DNA from: Rufibacter radiotolerans
GTDB lineage: Bacteria; Bacteroidota; Bacteroidia; Cytophagales; Hymenobacteraceae
Assembly: GCF_001078055.1 (NCBI RefSeq)
Contig: NZ_CP010777.1
Coordinates: 1,200,408 to 1,264,407 of the forward strand
Length of the DNA stretch: 64,000 nt
Reading direction: 5' to 3'
Shown here: positions 8,645 through 16,765 of the stretch, in pieces
Layout of the letters: the number at the start of each line of letters is the position of its first letter
Position numbering within the stretch: the stretch's first letter is position 1
Program-made: the position numbers and the translations under genes
The notes under the pieces: model-generated
What the model was told of the DNA's origin: nothing
What the model saw: the letters and a program-made list of their open reading frames with translations, nothing else
Database searches by the model: none

Positions 8645-9100
8645 ATGGCTAACCTAGCAAAAAGAAATGGGGGGGTGTCTACACCCACCAGATCTGTTTT
8701 TCCAGATTTTTTTTCTGACTTGGACCAATTCTTCGGGATGATGCCCGTGCCTATGAGAAGGCAGATGGAAATGAACGTTCCGTCAGTGAACATCAGAGAC
8801 AGGAAAAAAGACTACCTGATTGAGGTGGCCGCGCCGGGCATGAAAAAAGAAGACTTCAACATTGACCTTGACAGGGGCATGCTCACCATCAGCAGCCAGA
8901 AAGAAGATGAGAAAACCGAGGACAAGGAGAATTACCACAAACGGGAGTACAACTACTCTTCCTTCAGCCGGTCCTTCACCCTACCCGAGAACCTAAAACC
9001 CGAGGAAATAAAGGCCCACTACGAGAATGGCATCCTGAGTCTGACCGTTCCCAAAAAAGAAACGGCAGATAATTCAAAACAGAGAATCAAGATTGACTAA
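8645..9100 (+). CDS. Hsp20-family small heat-shock protein (copy 1)
   Basis: 151 residues. An alpha-crystallin domain (about residues 42-140) follows a short N-terminal arm (MANLAKRNGGVSTPTRSVFP). The conserved block VNIRDRKKDYLIEVAAPGMK, the ENGILSLTVPKK motif that precedes the C-terminal tail, and the I-K-I tail (QRIKID) are all present. It acts as an ATP-independent holdase binding unfolding proteins in the cytosol. The second copy at 11100-11567 is very similar over the whole crystallin domain, so the pair arose by duplication around htrA. A run of seven G lies at 8669-8675 in codons 9-11. The upstream inverted repeat at 8555-8590 may control it. Confidence 0.95.
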   Translation: MANLAKRNGGVSTPTRSVFPDFFSDLDQFFGMMPVPMRRQMEMNVPSVNIRDRKKDYLIEVAAPGMKKEDFNIDLDRGMLTISSQKEDEKTEDKENYHKREYNYSSFSRSFTLPENLKPEEIKAHYENGILSLTVPKKETADNSKQRIKID

Positions 9101-9118
9101 CGGAGCACCTGGCGCCTG

Positions 9119-9162
9119 ACGCAAAGGCAACTGCCTTACTAATGAGGTAACTGCCTTTGCGT
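9119..9162. terminator. Hairpin after hsp20 copy 1
   Basis: Perfect 11 bp arms ACGCAAAGGCA and TGCCTTTGCGT start 18 bp after the stop. There is no T-run, so it may stabilise the transcript end rather than act as an intrinsic terminator. The rest of the ~300 bp gap before htrA (9163-9404) shows nothing clear. Confidence 0.5.
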
Positions 9163-9404
9163 GGCCGCTCTGTAGGCCTTAGTAAAGCGTCAGCGCTTGC
9201 CGGCGGCCAATAGGGGGCAGGCAGGTTTCCTTTTTGCCCGGTCCTCGGGCTAGCTTTTCCTTACTTCAAAAATCCTGGCAAGGGCACTAAGTAAGATATG
9301 AGATGTTCCTGCAAAGTCTGTTCCCTAACAAAACTCTTTTTTCGGGTAGGCTTACCCATCCCGGGCAAGGAACCACCACTGTACCAAGAAAACACCTGAG
9401 GGGC

Positions 9405-10907
9405 ATGAAAAAGGCGATCTTGTTATTTTTGCTTGCGCTAGGCTCTGCCGTACTGGCCATAGCGGGGTATAGGCTCCTAGACCAAAGGGTACAGCCCCAA
9501 AACCAGAATCAGAACACGGTCTCTTACAACCGCCTGGTTTCCTCCTCTTCCTCCTCCGCCGGAAACCCAGATTTCATAAGGGCCTCGTCGATGGTGATTC
9601 CGGCGGTGGTGCACGTCAACACTACTTACCCCATAAGTAATGGCCAGGGGGGAAACCCCATCCTGGACCTTTTCGGGTTGCCAGATAACCCGGTTCCGGC
9701 ACGCAGTGCGGGTTCTGGGGTGATTATTACGCCAGATGGGTTTATTGTCACCAACAACCACGTCATAGAGAACACGGCCACTATAGACGTGGTGCTGCCA
9801 GACAAAAGAAGCTTTAAAGCCAAACTGGTGGGCCGCGACCCCAGCACCGATCTGGCGCTGCTCAAAGTGGAAGGGAAAAACCTGCCGGTGGTGGGTTTGG
9901 GCAACTCAGACAGCGTGCAGGTAGGCGAGTGGGTGCTGGCGGTAGGGTACCCATATTCGCTTAACTCTACCGTGACCGCGGGTATCATCAGTGCCAAAGG
10001 CCGGAGCATCGGCATTTTAAGCCGACCCAGCCAGGAAGATTACGCAGACCCTGGCCAGCCGGTCTCCAATTCGGCCGTGGAGGCCTTCCTGCAGACAGAT
10101 GCCGCTATTAACCCGGGCAACAGCGGCGGGGCCCTGGTGAATACCAACGGGCAGCTGATTGGCATTAACGCCGCCATTGCCTCGCTCACGGGAAGTTACG
10201 CCGGCTACGGCTTTGCCATACCCGTCAACCTGATGCAGAAAGTGATAGGCGATCTAAGGAAATACGGAGAGGTGAAACGCGGCTACCTGGGGGTTAACTT
10301 CCCGGCCCCGGCGGTAGAGGACCAGATTCTGCGGGAGGGCGGCATTGACCCGGCCACCATTAAAGGGGTCTACATTATGGGCATACAGGCGGGCAGCGGG
10401 GCCGCCACCGCCGGGTTGAAGCAAGGCGATATCATCAAGAGCATAGACGGAATACAGGTCACCTCTTCCACTGAACTGTCTGAACGCATTGCCCGGCGCC
10501 ACCCCGGCGACAAGGTGCAGATAGCGTACCTGCGCAACGGAAAACTCAAAAGTGCCCAGATAGAATTGAAGCCTGAGGAAAAACCGAAGGAACTGGCCCT
10601 GGATGACAAAGCCGCCAAAGGGTTGCAGGTTAAACTGGGCGCCACTTTCTCTCCTTTACCAGACCGGTTAAAGCAGCAGTACGGCCTTAAATCTGGGGTA
10701 TACGTCACGGATGTGCAGCAAAACGGCTTCTTTGACTCGGTGGGCATACCCAAGGGCACCATCATTACCAGAATTAACGGTAGGCCGGTCAGCAGCCTCT
10801 CAGATATCAACAAAGCCCTGGGTGCGTCGCAAACCGGCATGGTGCGCTTTGAAGGCATTACCCCAGACGGCACCGTGTTTGTATTCAGCTTCCCATTGGG
10901 GGCTTAA
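9405..10907 (+). CDS. HtrA/DegQ-family periplasmic serine protease
   Basis: 500 residues from ATG 9405. A 34-codon upstream extension exists but lacks a signal-like start, whereas MKKAILLFLLALGSAVLAIA is a good signal or anchor sequence. A Ser/Gln/Asn-rich linker follows. The trypsin-like domain has His119 (TNNHVIENT), Asp149 (DPSTDLALLK) and Ser240 (NPGNSGGAL). Two PDZ domains lie at about 265-380 and 400-495 (YGEVKRGYLGV and GVYVTDVQQNG). It degrades or holds misfolded envelope proteins, and the PDZ domains recognise substrate C-termini. It sits between two hsp20 copies on the same strand, so cytosolic and envelope protein quality control may be co-induced. Confidence 0.93.
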   Translation: MKKAILLFLLALGSAVLAIAGYRLLDQRVQPQNQNQNTVSYNRLVSSSSSSAGNPDFIRASSMVIPAVVHVNTTYPISNGQGGNPILDLFGLPDNPVPARSAGSGVIITPDGFIVTNNHVIENTATIDVVLPDKRSFKAKLVGRDPSTDLALLKVEGKNLPVVGLGNSDSVQVGEWVLAVGYPYSLNSTVTAGIISAKGRSIGILSRPSQEDYADPGQPVSNSAVEAFLQTDAAINPGNSGGALVNTNGQLIGINAAIASLTGSYAGYGFAIPVNLMQKVIGDLRKYGEVKRGYLGVNFPAPAVEDQILREGGIDPATIKGVYIMGIQAGSGAATAGLKQGDIIKSIDGIQVTSSTELSERIARRHPGDKVQIAYLRNGKLKSAQIELKPEEKPKELALDDKAAKGLQVKLGATFSPLPDRLKQQYGLKSGVYVTDVQQNGFFDSVGIPKGTIITRINGRPVSSLSDINKALGASQTGMVRFEGITPDGTVFVFSFPLGA

Positions 10908-10965
10908 TAGTGCCCCACGCGCCCCGCCCGGCGGCTTCATGGTCACGGGCCTGGAATCTGTGTTG

Positions 10966-11004
10966 CGTTTTAGGGCTGTTTTCTTAGAAACGGACCTGAA
11001 ACAG
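10966..11004. repeat. Dispersed intergenic palindrome, copy 5
   Basis: Arms CGTTTTAGGGCTGTTTTC and GAAACGGACCTGAAACAG, 59 bp after the htrA stop and about 95 bp before hsp20 copy 2. Confidence 0.7.
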
Positions 11005-11099
11005 GAAATCAAAAATCCCCCTCTTCCTCCTGCCTTGGGCTCCCAGGTGTATTTGTATCCCTTCAGTTTTCATTTTTTCCACTTCATAATTTTAAACCT

Positions 11100-11567
11100 A
11101 TGGCAAACTTAGCAAGAAGAGACGGCGGGGTTTCAGCACCGCTCACCTCCATTTTTCCTTCCTTTTTCTCAGACGTGGACCGCTTGTTCAATGAGGACAT
11201 GTTCATGATGCCCATGTCCATGCGGCGGCAGATAGAAATGAACGTTCCGTCGGTAAACATCCGAGACCGGGAGAAAGACTACCTGATTGAGGTGGCCGCG
11301 CCGGGCATGAGAAAAGAGGACTTCAACATTGACATGGAACAGGGCGTGCTCACCATCAGCAGCCAGAAGGAAGACGAAAAGACCGAGGACAAGGAAAGCT
11401 ACCACAAACGGGAGTACAACTACTCGTCCTTCAGCCGCTCTTTCACCCTACCAGAGAACCTCAGACCCGAAGAAATAAAGGCCCACTACGAGAATGGTAT
11501 CCTGAGTTTAACCGTTCCCAAAAAACAAGAACAGGAAAAACCAAAGCAGAGAATCAAGATTGACTAA
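11100..11567 (+). CDS. Hsp20-family small heat-shock protein (copy 2)
   Basis: 155 residues, starting MANLARRDGGVSAPLTSIFP. It shares almost all of the alpha-crystallin domain with copy 1 (MNVPSVNIRDREKDYLIEVA, ENGILSLTVPKK, final QRIKID). It differs mainly in the N-terminal arm, which has a few extra residues including a Met-rich stretch (EDMFMMPMSMRR). In small heat-shock proteins the arm sets substrate choice and oligomer size, so the pair may form mixed oligomers (inference). A good bidirectional-type terminator follows at 11589-11626. Confidence 0.95.
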   Translation: MANLARRDGGVSAPLTSIFPSFFSDVDRLFNEDMFMMPMSMRRQIEMNVPSVNIRDREKDYLIEVAAPGMRKEDFNIDMEQGVLTISSQKEDEKTEDKESYHKREYNYSSFSRSFTLPENLRPEEIKAHYENGILSLTVPKKQEQEKPKQRIKID

Positions 11568-11588
11568 ACCGGTGTAACGGTTCCCTTG

Positions 11589-11626
11589 TAAGCCGAAGTC
11601 ATGATATGGCTTCGGCTTATTTCTTT
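11589..11626 (+). terminator. Intrinsic terminator after hsp20 copy 2
   Basis: A hairpin of AAGCCGAAG and CTTCGGCTT with an 11 nt loop, followed by a T-rich tail (ATTTCTTTT). Confidence 0.75.
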
Positions 11627-11783
11627 TAATGGCTGCCTTTTTTCCTGGCTGAAAAACAGCCTGGTCCATCGCCTGCTGGTCTGCGCCCTTTTCTGCTATT
11701 ACGGCCAATTTTGAGGGGTTTTGGAATGGCGTTGTTGGGTAAATTCTTCATCTTTGAGAAAGGGCTTTCTAACTCATAACGCT

Positions 11784-12167
11784 ATGTCTGAAAAGGAAGA
11801 ACAGGAAATAAAGAAGCTGAAGAAAAAGCTGAAGGTACAGGAGAAAAAGAACATTGAGATACGGGACCAATTGGCCCTGCAACGCACCATTTTCGCCAAT
11901 GAGCGCACCCTTATGGCTTACCTGCGCACAGCCCTTACGTTTCTGGTGGCGGGCCTTTCCTTTATCAAGTTCTTTGACACGAAAGCATTTGATATTGCGG
12001 GCGGGGTTTTGATACCTATTGGCCTGTTGGTCTGCGGCTACGGGGTTTTCAGGTACTTCGAGAAATCAAAGCATATTACCCTGCACCAGGAGGAATACGC
12101 CGAAACCAGCCATATGCACGCCCACATCCATGAAAAAGAAGCCTCGCGCTACGGAAATATAGACTAG
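11784..12167 (+). CDS. DUF202-family inner-membrane protein
   Basis: 127 residues from ATG 11784, where MSEKEEQEIKKLKKKL begins a charged cytosolic helix. The DUF202 core ALQRTIFANERTLMAYLRTA (about residues 32-51) is followed by two or three membrane segments (LTFLVAGLSFIKFF, GGVLIPIGLLVCGYGVFRYF). The tail is His-rich (HMHAHIHEKE). An upstream in-frame ATG at 11721 was rejected because the added residues do not resemble the family. DUF202 proteins have no firmly known role, and they often appear beside stress genes and, in eukaryotes, in VTC polyphosphate complexes. The His cluster could bind metal, which is a guess. Confidence 0.85.
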   Translation: MSEKEEQEIKKLKKKLKVQEKKNIEIRDQLALQRTIFANERTLMAYLRTALTFLVAGLSFIKFFDTKAFDIAGGVLIPIGLLVCGYGVFRYFEKSKHITLHQEEYAETSHMHAHIHEKEASRYGNID

Positions 12168-12368
12168 CCTTTCCTAGCTTAAAGCCAGCAACTTGGTATT
12201 GTTTGGTAACGCAAGGGCCTTTAGTTGCCGTTGTAATTTTCTTCTGGTTACCCGCCGCAAACAGGCCGTTTTTATAGCCGAAATTTCTTTAAACCGTACT
12301 TAATAAGACAGGCGAACCTTCCCTGAAACTGATGATTTACTGGCCTGGGTGGTTATACAACTCTGTGA

Positions 12369-12407
12369 CGTTTTAAGCCTGTTTTTGCTTAAACGGGCCC
12401 AAAACAG
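12369..12407. repeat. Dispersed intergenic palindrome, copy 6
   Basis: Arms CGTTTTAAGCCTGTTTTTG and TTAAACGGGCCCAAAACAG, the first of two copies in the 403 bp gap 12168-12570. Nothing else is evident in that gap. Confidence 0.7.
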
Positions 12408-12435
12408 GAAATGATCGTGTGGAGGAAAAGGCGTT

Positions 12436-12473
12436 CGTTTTGGGTAAGTTTTCCTGAAAACAGGCCCAAAACG
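12436..12473. repeat. Dispersed intergenic palindrome, copy 7
   Basis: Arms CGTTTTGGGTAAGTTTTC and GAAAACAGGCCCAAAACG, only 28 bp after copy 6 and about 98 bp before the phosphoribosyltransferase start. Confidence 0.75.
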
Positions 12474-12570
12474 GAAACGGGCCCTGGAAGCTTATTCTCT
12501 CTTTGACTGTTGCTTTACAAAACAGGCTGTTCTGGATACCATGTGTGCGTTCACCTCTAAAAAATGTAGC

Positions 12571-13203
12571 ATGTTCAAAGACCGAAAAGACGCCGCCCTT
12601 CACCTGGCCAAAGCCCTGAATAAATATAAAGGCCTGGGGGTAATTGTGTTGGGCATACCCAGAGGCGGAGCAGAAACCGGCTTCTACGTCGCCCAGCATT
12701 TAGGCGCTGAGTTTTCCCTGCTGGTTTCCCGGAAGCTGGGCCACCCCAACAACCCTGAATACGCCATTGGCGCCATTGCCGAGGACGGTAGTATTTACAT
12801 TAATGAAAAGGCGCAGGCGGGGCTGTCGCCGGAGGTGCTGGAGCATACCATTGCGCAGCAGAAAAAAGAGATAACGCGTAGGATTGACGTGCTGCGCAAC
12901 GGGGAGCCCTTGCCTAAAATCAGGAACAAAACCGTGATTCTGGTAGATGACGGCATTGCCACCGGGTCTACCTTGTTCGCCTCCATTAAAATGTGCCGCA
13001 ACCAAGGCGTGGGTAAACTGGTGGTAGCCGCCCCCGTAGCCGGCCCGGAGATGAAAAGCAGACTGCTGAAGGAGGTGGATGACGTGGTCATTTTGGAGAC
13101 CCCCGAATTCTTTCAGGGGGTATCACAGGGCTATGAACTGTTCTACAACCTCTCAGATGAGGAGACCATTGATTTCTTAGACCGCTGGAAAGAAAACCGG
13201 TAA
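12571..13203 (+). CDS. Type I phosphoribosyltransferase-domain protein
   Basis: 210 residues from ATG 12571 (MFKDRKDAALHLAKALNKYK). An in-frame ATG at 12541 adds ten poorly conserved residues. It carries the PRPP-binding loop VILVDDGIATGSTLFA (about residues 116-131) and the opening VLGIPRGGAETG found in this family. Such proteins, fused or not to a hydrolase, are frequent in bacterial stress and dormancy clusters (mycobacterial DosR regulon members are of this type). The substrate base is unknown. It stands alone on the plus strand after two palindromes. A role in nucleotide salvage or signalling under stress is inferred only from the neighbours. Confidence 0.88.
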   Translation: MFKDRKDAALHLAKALNKYKGLGVIVLGIPRGGAETGFYVAQHLGAEFSLLVSRKLGHPNNPEYAIGAIAEDGSIYINEKAQAGLSPEVLEHTIAQQKKEITRRIDVLRNGEPLPKIRNKTVILVDDGIATGSTLFASIKMCRNQGVGKLVVAAPVAGPEMKSRLLKEVDDVVILETPEFFQGVSQGYELFYNLSDEETIDFLDRWKENR

Positions 13204-13323
13204 CCTAAACCGGTCCTTTTCTGCTTTTTATGTTCCAATCCGGCTACTTGCCAAGCAGCCGTTTTAATTGAATTTCTTTGTCGTAGGGCCTCACGCTTTC
13301 ACCTGATTATCCGGCGCTGATCT

Positions 13324-14451
13324 ATGGCACTTCCTCCCGCGGGTTCTTCGGCTTCTCTGTCACTGTTTCTGTGCGGGGATGTCATGACCGGACGCGCCAT
13401 TGACCAGATTCTGCCCCATCCGGTAGACCCGCAACTTTATGAGTCTTATGTGCAGGACGCCCGGCATTACATCCAGATGGCCGAAAAGAAGTCCGGGCAG
13501 AAGATACAGAGGCCCGTGCCGTTGGATTACGTCTGGGGAGATGCGCTGGAAGTCTGGCGCCAAAGAACCCCGGACCTGAAACTCATCAACCTGGAGACAA
13601 GCCTCACTACGCACAGCGTGCCCTGGCCCGCCAAGGAAGTGCAATACAGAATGCACCCAGCCAATGTGGCCGTGCTCACGGCCGCCGGCTTCAACTTCTG
13701 CTCGCTGGCTAACAACCATACCCTGGACTGGGGCCGCGAAGGGCTACTGGAAACCATGGAGACGCTCCAAAAGGCGGGAATTCCCTTCGGCGGAGCCGGG
13801 AAAGACCAGGCAGAAGCCGTAAAACCCACCTTGCTGCAAACCCAGAAAGGCCGGGTGATAATATTGGCCTGCGGGCTGGAAAGCAGCGGCATTCCCAAAG
13901 CCTGGGCGGCCACTCCAGCACAGCCCGGCCTTCATCTGCTGCCTGACCTGGGCAGTGACACGGTGGAAACCATAGCCGAGCAGGTTATCGCCTTGAAAGC
14001 CCCCGGGGATGTGGTGGTATTCTCGGTGCACTGGGGCAGTAACTGGGGCTATGAGATACCGCCTTCGCACCGCAGGTTTGCCCATGACCTGATAGACGTA
14101 GCAGGCGTGGACCTGGTATTTGGCCATTCCTCGCACCACCCGCGGGGTATAGAGGTGTTCCGGCAAAAGCTGATCGTGTACGGCGCCGGAGATTTCCTGA
14201 ACGACTATGAAGGCATTGGCGGCCATGAACAGTTCAGGGGGGACCTTTCCCTCATGTATTTCCCTGATTTGGACCCCGCCACCGGTCAGCTGGTTTCCCT
14301 TCAAATGGTCCCTTTACAGATAAAGAATTTCCGGTTACAGCATGCCTCTGCCCAAGATGCGGCATGGCTTAGAGATACGCTCAACAGGGAATGTGAGAAA
14401 TTTGGGGCCGGGGTGGCGTTGCAGGACAAGTACCTGATCCTTACTTTTTAG
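13324..14451 (+). CDS. CapA-family metallophosphoesterase-like protein
   Basis: 375 residues. The CapA/PgsA domain (calcineurin-like fold, bacterial capsule poly-gamma-glutamate synthesis family) spans most of the protein. Visible are the metal-ligand motifs FLCGDVMTGR (residues 16-25), NLETSLTT, SLANNHTLDWG, VFSVHWGSNWG and VFGHSSHHPRGIE. There is no convincing signal peptide. CapA is membrane-linked in capsule producers, but this form has no capB/capC partners here, so capsule synthesis is unlikely to be shown. It is probably a phosphoesterase of unknown substrate. It converges on ftsH with only 32 bp between. Confidence 0.85.
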   Translation: MALPPAGSSASLSLFLCGDVMTGRAIDQILPHPVDPQLYESYVQDARHYIQMAEKKSGQKIQRPVPLDYVWGDALEVWRQRTPDLKLINLETSLTTHSVPWPAKEVQYRMHPANVAVLTAAGFNFCSLANNHTLDWGREGLLETMETLQKAGIPFGGAGKDQAEAVKPTLLQTQKGRVIILACGLESSGIPKAWAATPAQPGLHLLPDLGSDTVETIAEQVIALKAPGDVVVFSVHWGSNWGYEIPPSHRRFAHDLIDVAGVDLVFGHSSHHPRGIEVFRQKLIVYGAGDFLNDYEGIGGHEQFRGDLSLMYFPDLDPATGQLVSLQMVPLQIKNFRLQHASAQDAAWLRDTLNRECEKFGAGVALQDKYLILTF

Positions 14452-14483
14452 ATAAAGGCTTTCCAGGCCTGGTTTAAGAGAAA

Positions 14484-16478
14484 TTATACCACATGCAGCA
14501 CCGGCACCTCTTTTAAGGGAGCGCTGCGTTTGCCCAGGATTTCCTCCAGGTCTTCCTTAAAGATAACCTCTTTTTGCAGCAGCCGCTCTGCCAGTTTGCC
14601 CAGTGCTTCCTTCTGTTGCACCAGAATATTCTTGGCCTGCCCGTAGGCGTCGTTGATCAATTTCATCACCTCGGCGTCAATCAATTTTCCGGTTTCCTCG
14701 CTGTAGGGTTTAGAAAGCCGGGTGTCCTGCTGTCCCGTGGAGTCATAGAAGCTGATGTTGCCAATCTGCTTGTCAAACCCGTAGTAGGCTACCATCATGT
14801 AGGCCTCTTTGGTGGCTTTCTCCAGATCGTCTAGGGCCCCGGAGGTTACCTCACCAAACGTCACCTCTTCGGCGGCCCGGCCGGCCAGAATAGCGCTCAG
14901 GTGCTCAGAAAAGGCCGTGGCAGATTTGAGTTGGTGCTCCTCAGGCAAGTACCAGGCGGCCCCCAGTGACTTTCCTCTGGGAATAATGGATACCTTGATA
15001 AGCGGGTCAACGTGCGGCAGCAGCCAACTCACAATGGCGTGCCCAGACTCATGGTAGGCAATGATTTTTTTCTCTTCGGGAGAGATGATCTTGCTTTTTT
15101 TCTCCAGCCCGGCCACAATCCGGTCCATGGCATCCAGGAAGTCCTGGCGGTCAATGCTTTCCTTTTTCTTGCGGGCGGCTATGAGTGCGGCCTCATTGCA
15201 GACGTTGGCAATATCGGCGCCGGAAAAGCCCGGGGTTTGGGCCGCCAGAAAGCCAGGGTCAATGCTCTGGTCAATTTTAAGGGGCCTGAGGTGCACCTTA
15301 AAGATTTCCTCGCGGTCCCGTATGTTGGGCAATTCCAGGTAAATGTGGCGGTCAAACCTTCCGGGCCTGATGAGGGCCGGGTCCAGCAGGTCGGCGCGGT
15401 TGGTGGCCGCCAGCACAATTACCCCGCTGTTGGTTTCAAAACCGTCCATCTCCGTTAGCAGCTGGTTGAGGGTGCTTTCGCGTTCATCGTTTGACCCGGA
15501 GAAGAGCGCCTGTTTGCCCCGTGACTGGCCAATGCTGTCTATTTCGTCAATAAAGATAATGCAGGGGGCTTTTTCCTTGGCTTGCTTGAACAGGTCGCGC
15601 ACGCGCGAGGCACCTACGCCCACAAACATTTCCACAAATTCAGAACCAGACATGGAAAAGAAGGGTACCTGGGCCTCACCGGCCATGGCCTTGGCCAGGA
15701 GGGTTTTCCCGGTCCCCGGAGGTCCTACTAGAATAACGCCTTTGGGAATCTTGGCGCCCAGTTTGGTGAACGCCTCGGGGCTTTTAAGAAAATCCACCAC
15801 CTCTTTTACTTCCATGGCGGCCTCCTCCAGACCAGCCACATCATTAAAGGTGATTTTGCTTTTATGCTCTTTGTCAAAGAGCATGGCTTTAGACTTCCCG
15901 AAACTGAAAATAGAGCTTCCGCCCCCAGCCCCGGCGTTCCGCATCAAAAACTGCCAGAACATGACCATCAGAAAAATAGGGAAGAGCCATAGGATCATAT
16001 TGCCAAACCAGTTTTCCTGTTTAATGTAAACCACTTCCACCCGCTGGTCTAAGGGCACTCCCTGCTGGGCCTGCTCCAGGTTATGCTCAAAGCTTTCCAC
16101 CGACCCAATGGTTAGGGAATAGTGGGGACCCGGGGCCGCTTGCTTGGCGTTGCCTGGTTTCATGACGTCTTTGAAAGGAAGGCTGTCGGCAAACTCCTTT
16201 TTGATGAAGATGTTGGCCTCCTCGCCGTTGATGACCTCAATCTTATCAATGGCCTTGCGGCTGAGCATGTACTTCTCCACCTCCAGCCAGGAGGTTGCCT
16301 GCCTGGCCGAATTGCCCGAGTTATACATGGTGAAAATCAAAATACCCATGAACAGCACATACAGCATCATAGGAGACACCCGGGATTGGGGCGGCTTGTT
16401 GGGAGTTGGGTCTGTATGGGGAGTTGGATCTGCCACGGTATTACGGTAAGCCCTATATTCTTTTACTTCTTCTACCAT
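14484..16478 (-). CDS. ftsH: ATP-dependent zinc metalloprotease FtsH
   Basis: A 664-residue inner-membrane AAA+ protease that extracts and degrades membrane and short-lived cytosolic proteins. The order is a Pro-rich N-terminus, a first membrane helix (about 37-55), a periplasmic domain, a second helix (about 158-180), Walker A GPPGTGKT (252-259), Walker [10 protein letters not shown], the second region of homology ending RPGRFDRH, and the zinc motif HESGH (476-480). All catalytic residues are intact. Its place among hsp20, htrA and PEP synthase genes, instead of the usual housekeeping surroundings, suggests that it may be a second, stress-linked copy. Counting ftsH genes in the genome would settle that. 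Confidence 0.95.
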   Translation of the reverse strand: MVEEVKEYRAYRNTVADPTPHTDPTPNKPPQSRVSPMMLYVLFMGILIFTMYNSGNSARQATSWLEVEKYMLSRKAIDKIEVINGEEANIFIKKEFADSLPFKDVMKPGNAKQAAPGPHYSLTIGSVESFEHNLEQAQQGVPLDQRVEVVYIKQENWFGNMILWLFPIFLMVMFWQFLMRNAGAGGGSSIFSFGKSKAMLFDKEHKSKITFNDVAGLEEAAMEVKEVVDFLKSPEAFTKLGAKIPKGVILVGPPGTGKTLLAKAMAGEAQVPFFSMSGSEFVEMFVGVGASRVRDLFKQAKEKAPCIIFIDEIDSIGQSRGKQALFSGSNDERESTLNQLLTEMDGFETNSGVIVLAATNRADLLDPALIRPGRFDRHIYLELPNIRDREEIFKVHLRPLKIDQSIDPGFLAAQTPGFSGADIANVCNEAALIAARKKKESIDRQDFLDAMDRIVAGLEKKSKIISPEEKKIIAYHESGHAIVSWLLPHVDPLIKVSIIPRGKSLGAAWYLPEEHQLKSATAFSEHLSAILAGRAAEEVTFGEVTSGALDDLEKATKEAYMMVAYYGFDKQIGNISFYDSTGQQDTRLSKPYSEETGKLIDAEVMKLINDAYGQAKNILVQQKEALGKLAERLLQKEVIFKEDLEEILGKRSAPLKEVPVLHVV

Positions 16479-16765
16479 TAAGTGGATGTGGGTTTTGGCT
16501 TATTTTGCTAAATTTTTCGTCCTTTTTCAGCTTGGGTTCAGGTTATAGGCAAAGGAAGGAAAAGCGTTGAAGGTAAAGGAGATAGGTGGGTGAGAGGAGT
16601 GTGAGAATTCCTTTTTTTACGGCCGTAGGTGGCAGTGCCGGAAGGATAAATAGAGGTGAATTACATAGAAGGCACAGGTCAGGAACTGATTCTTATCAGC
16701 TTTTATAAGTCCCGTAATGCCTTACTTTGGGGGCACGGCCTATGGCACAACCCAATCGCCCGAAA

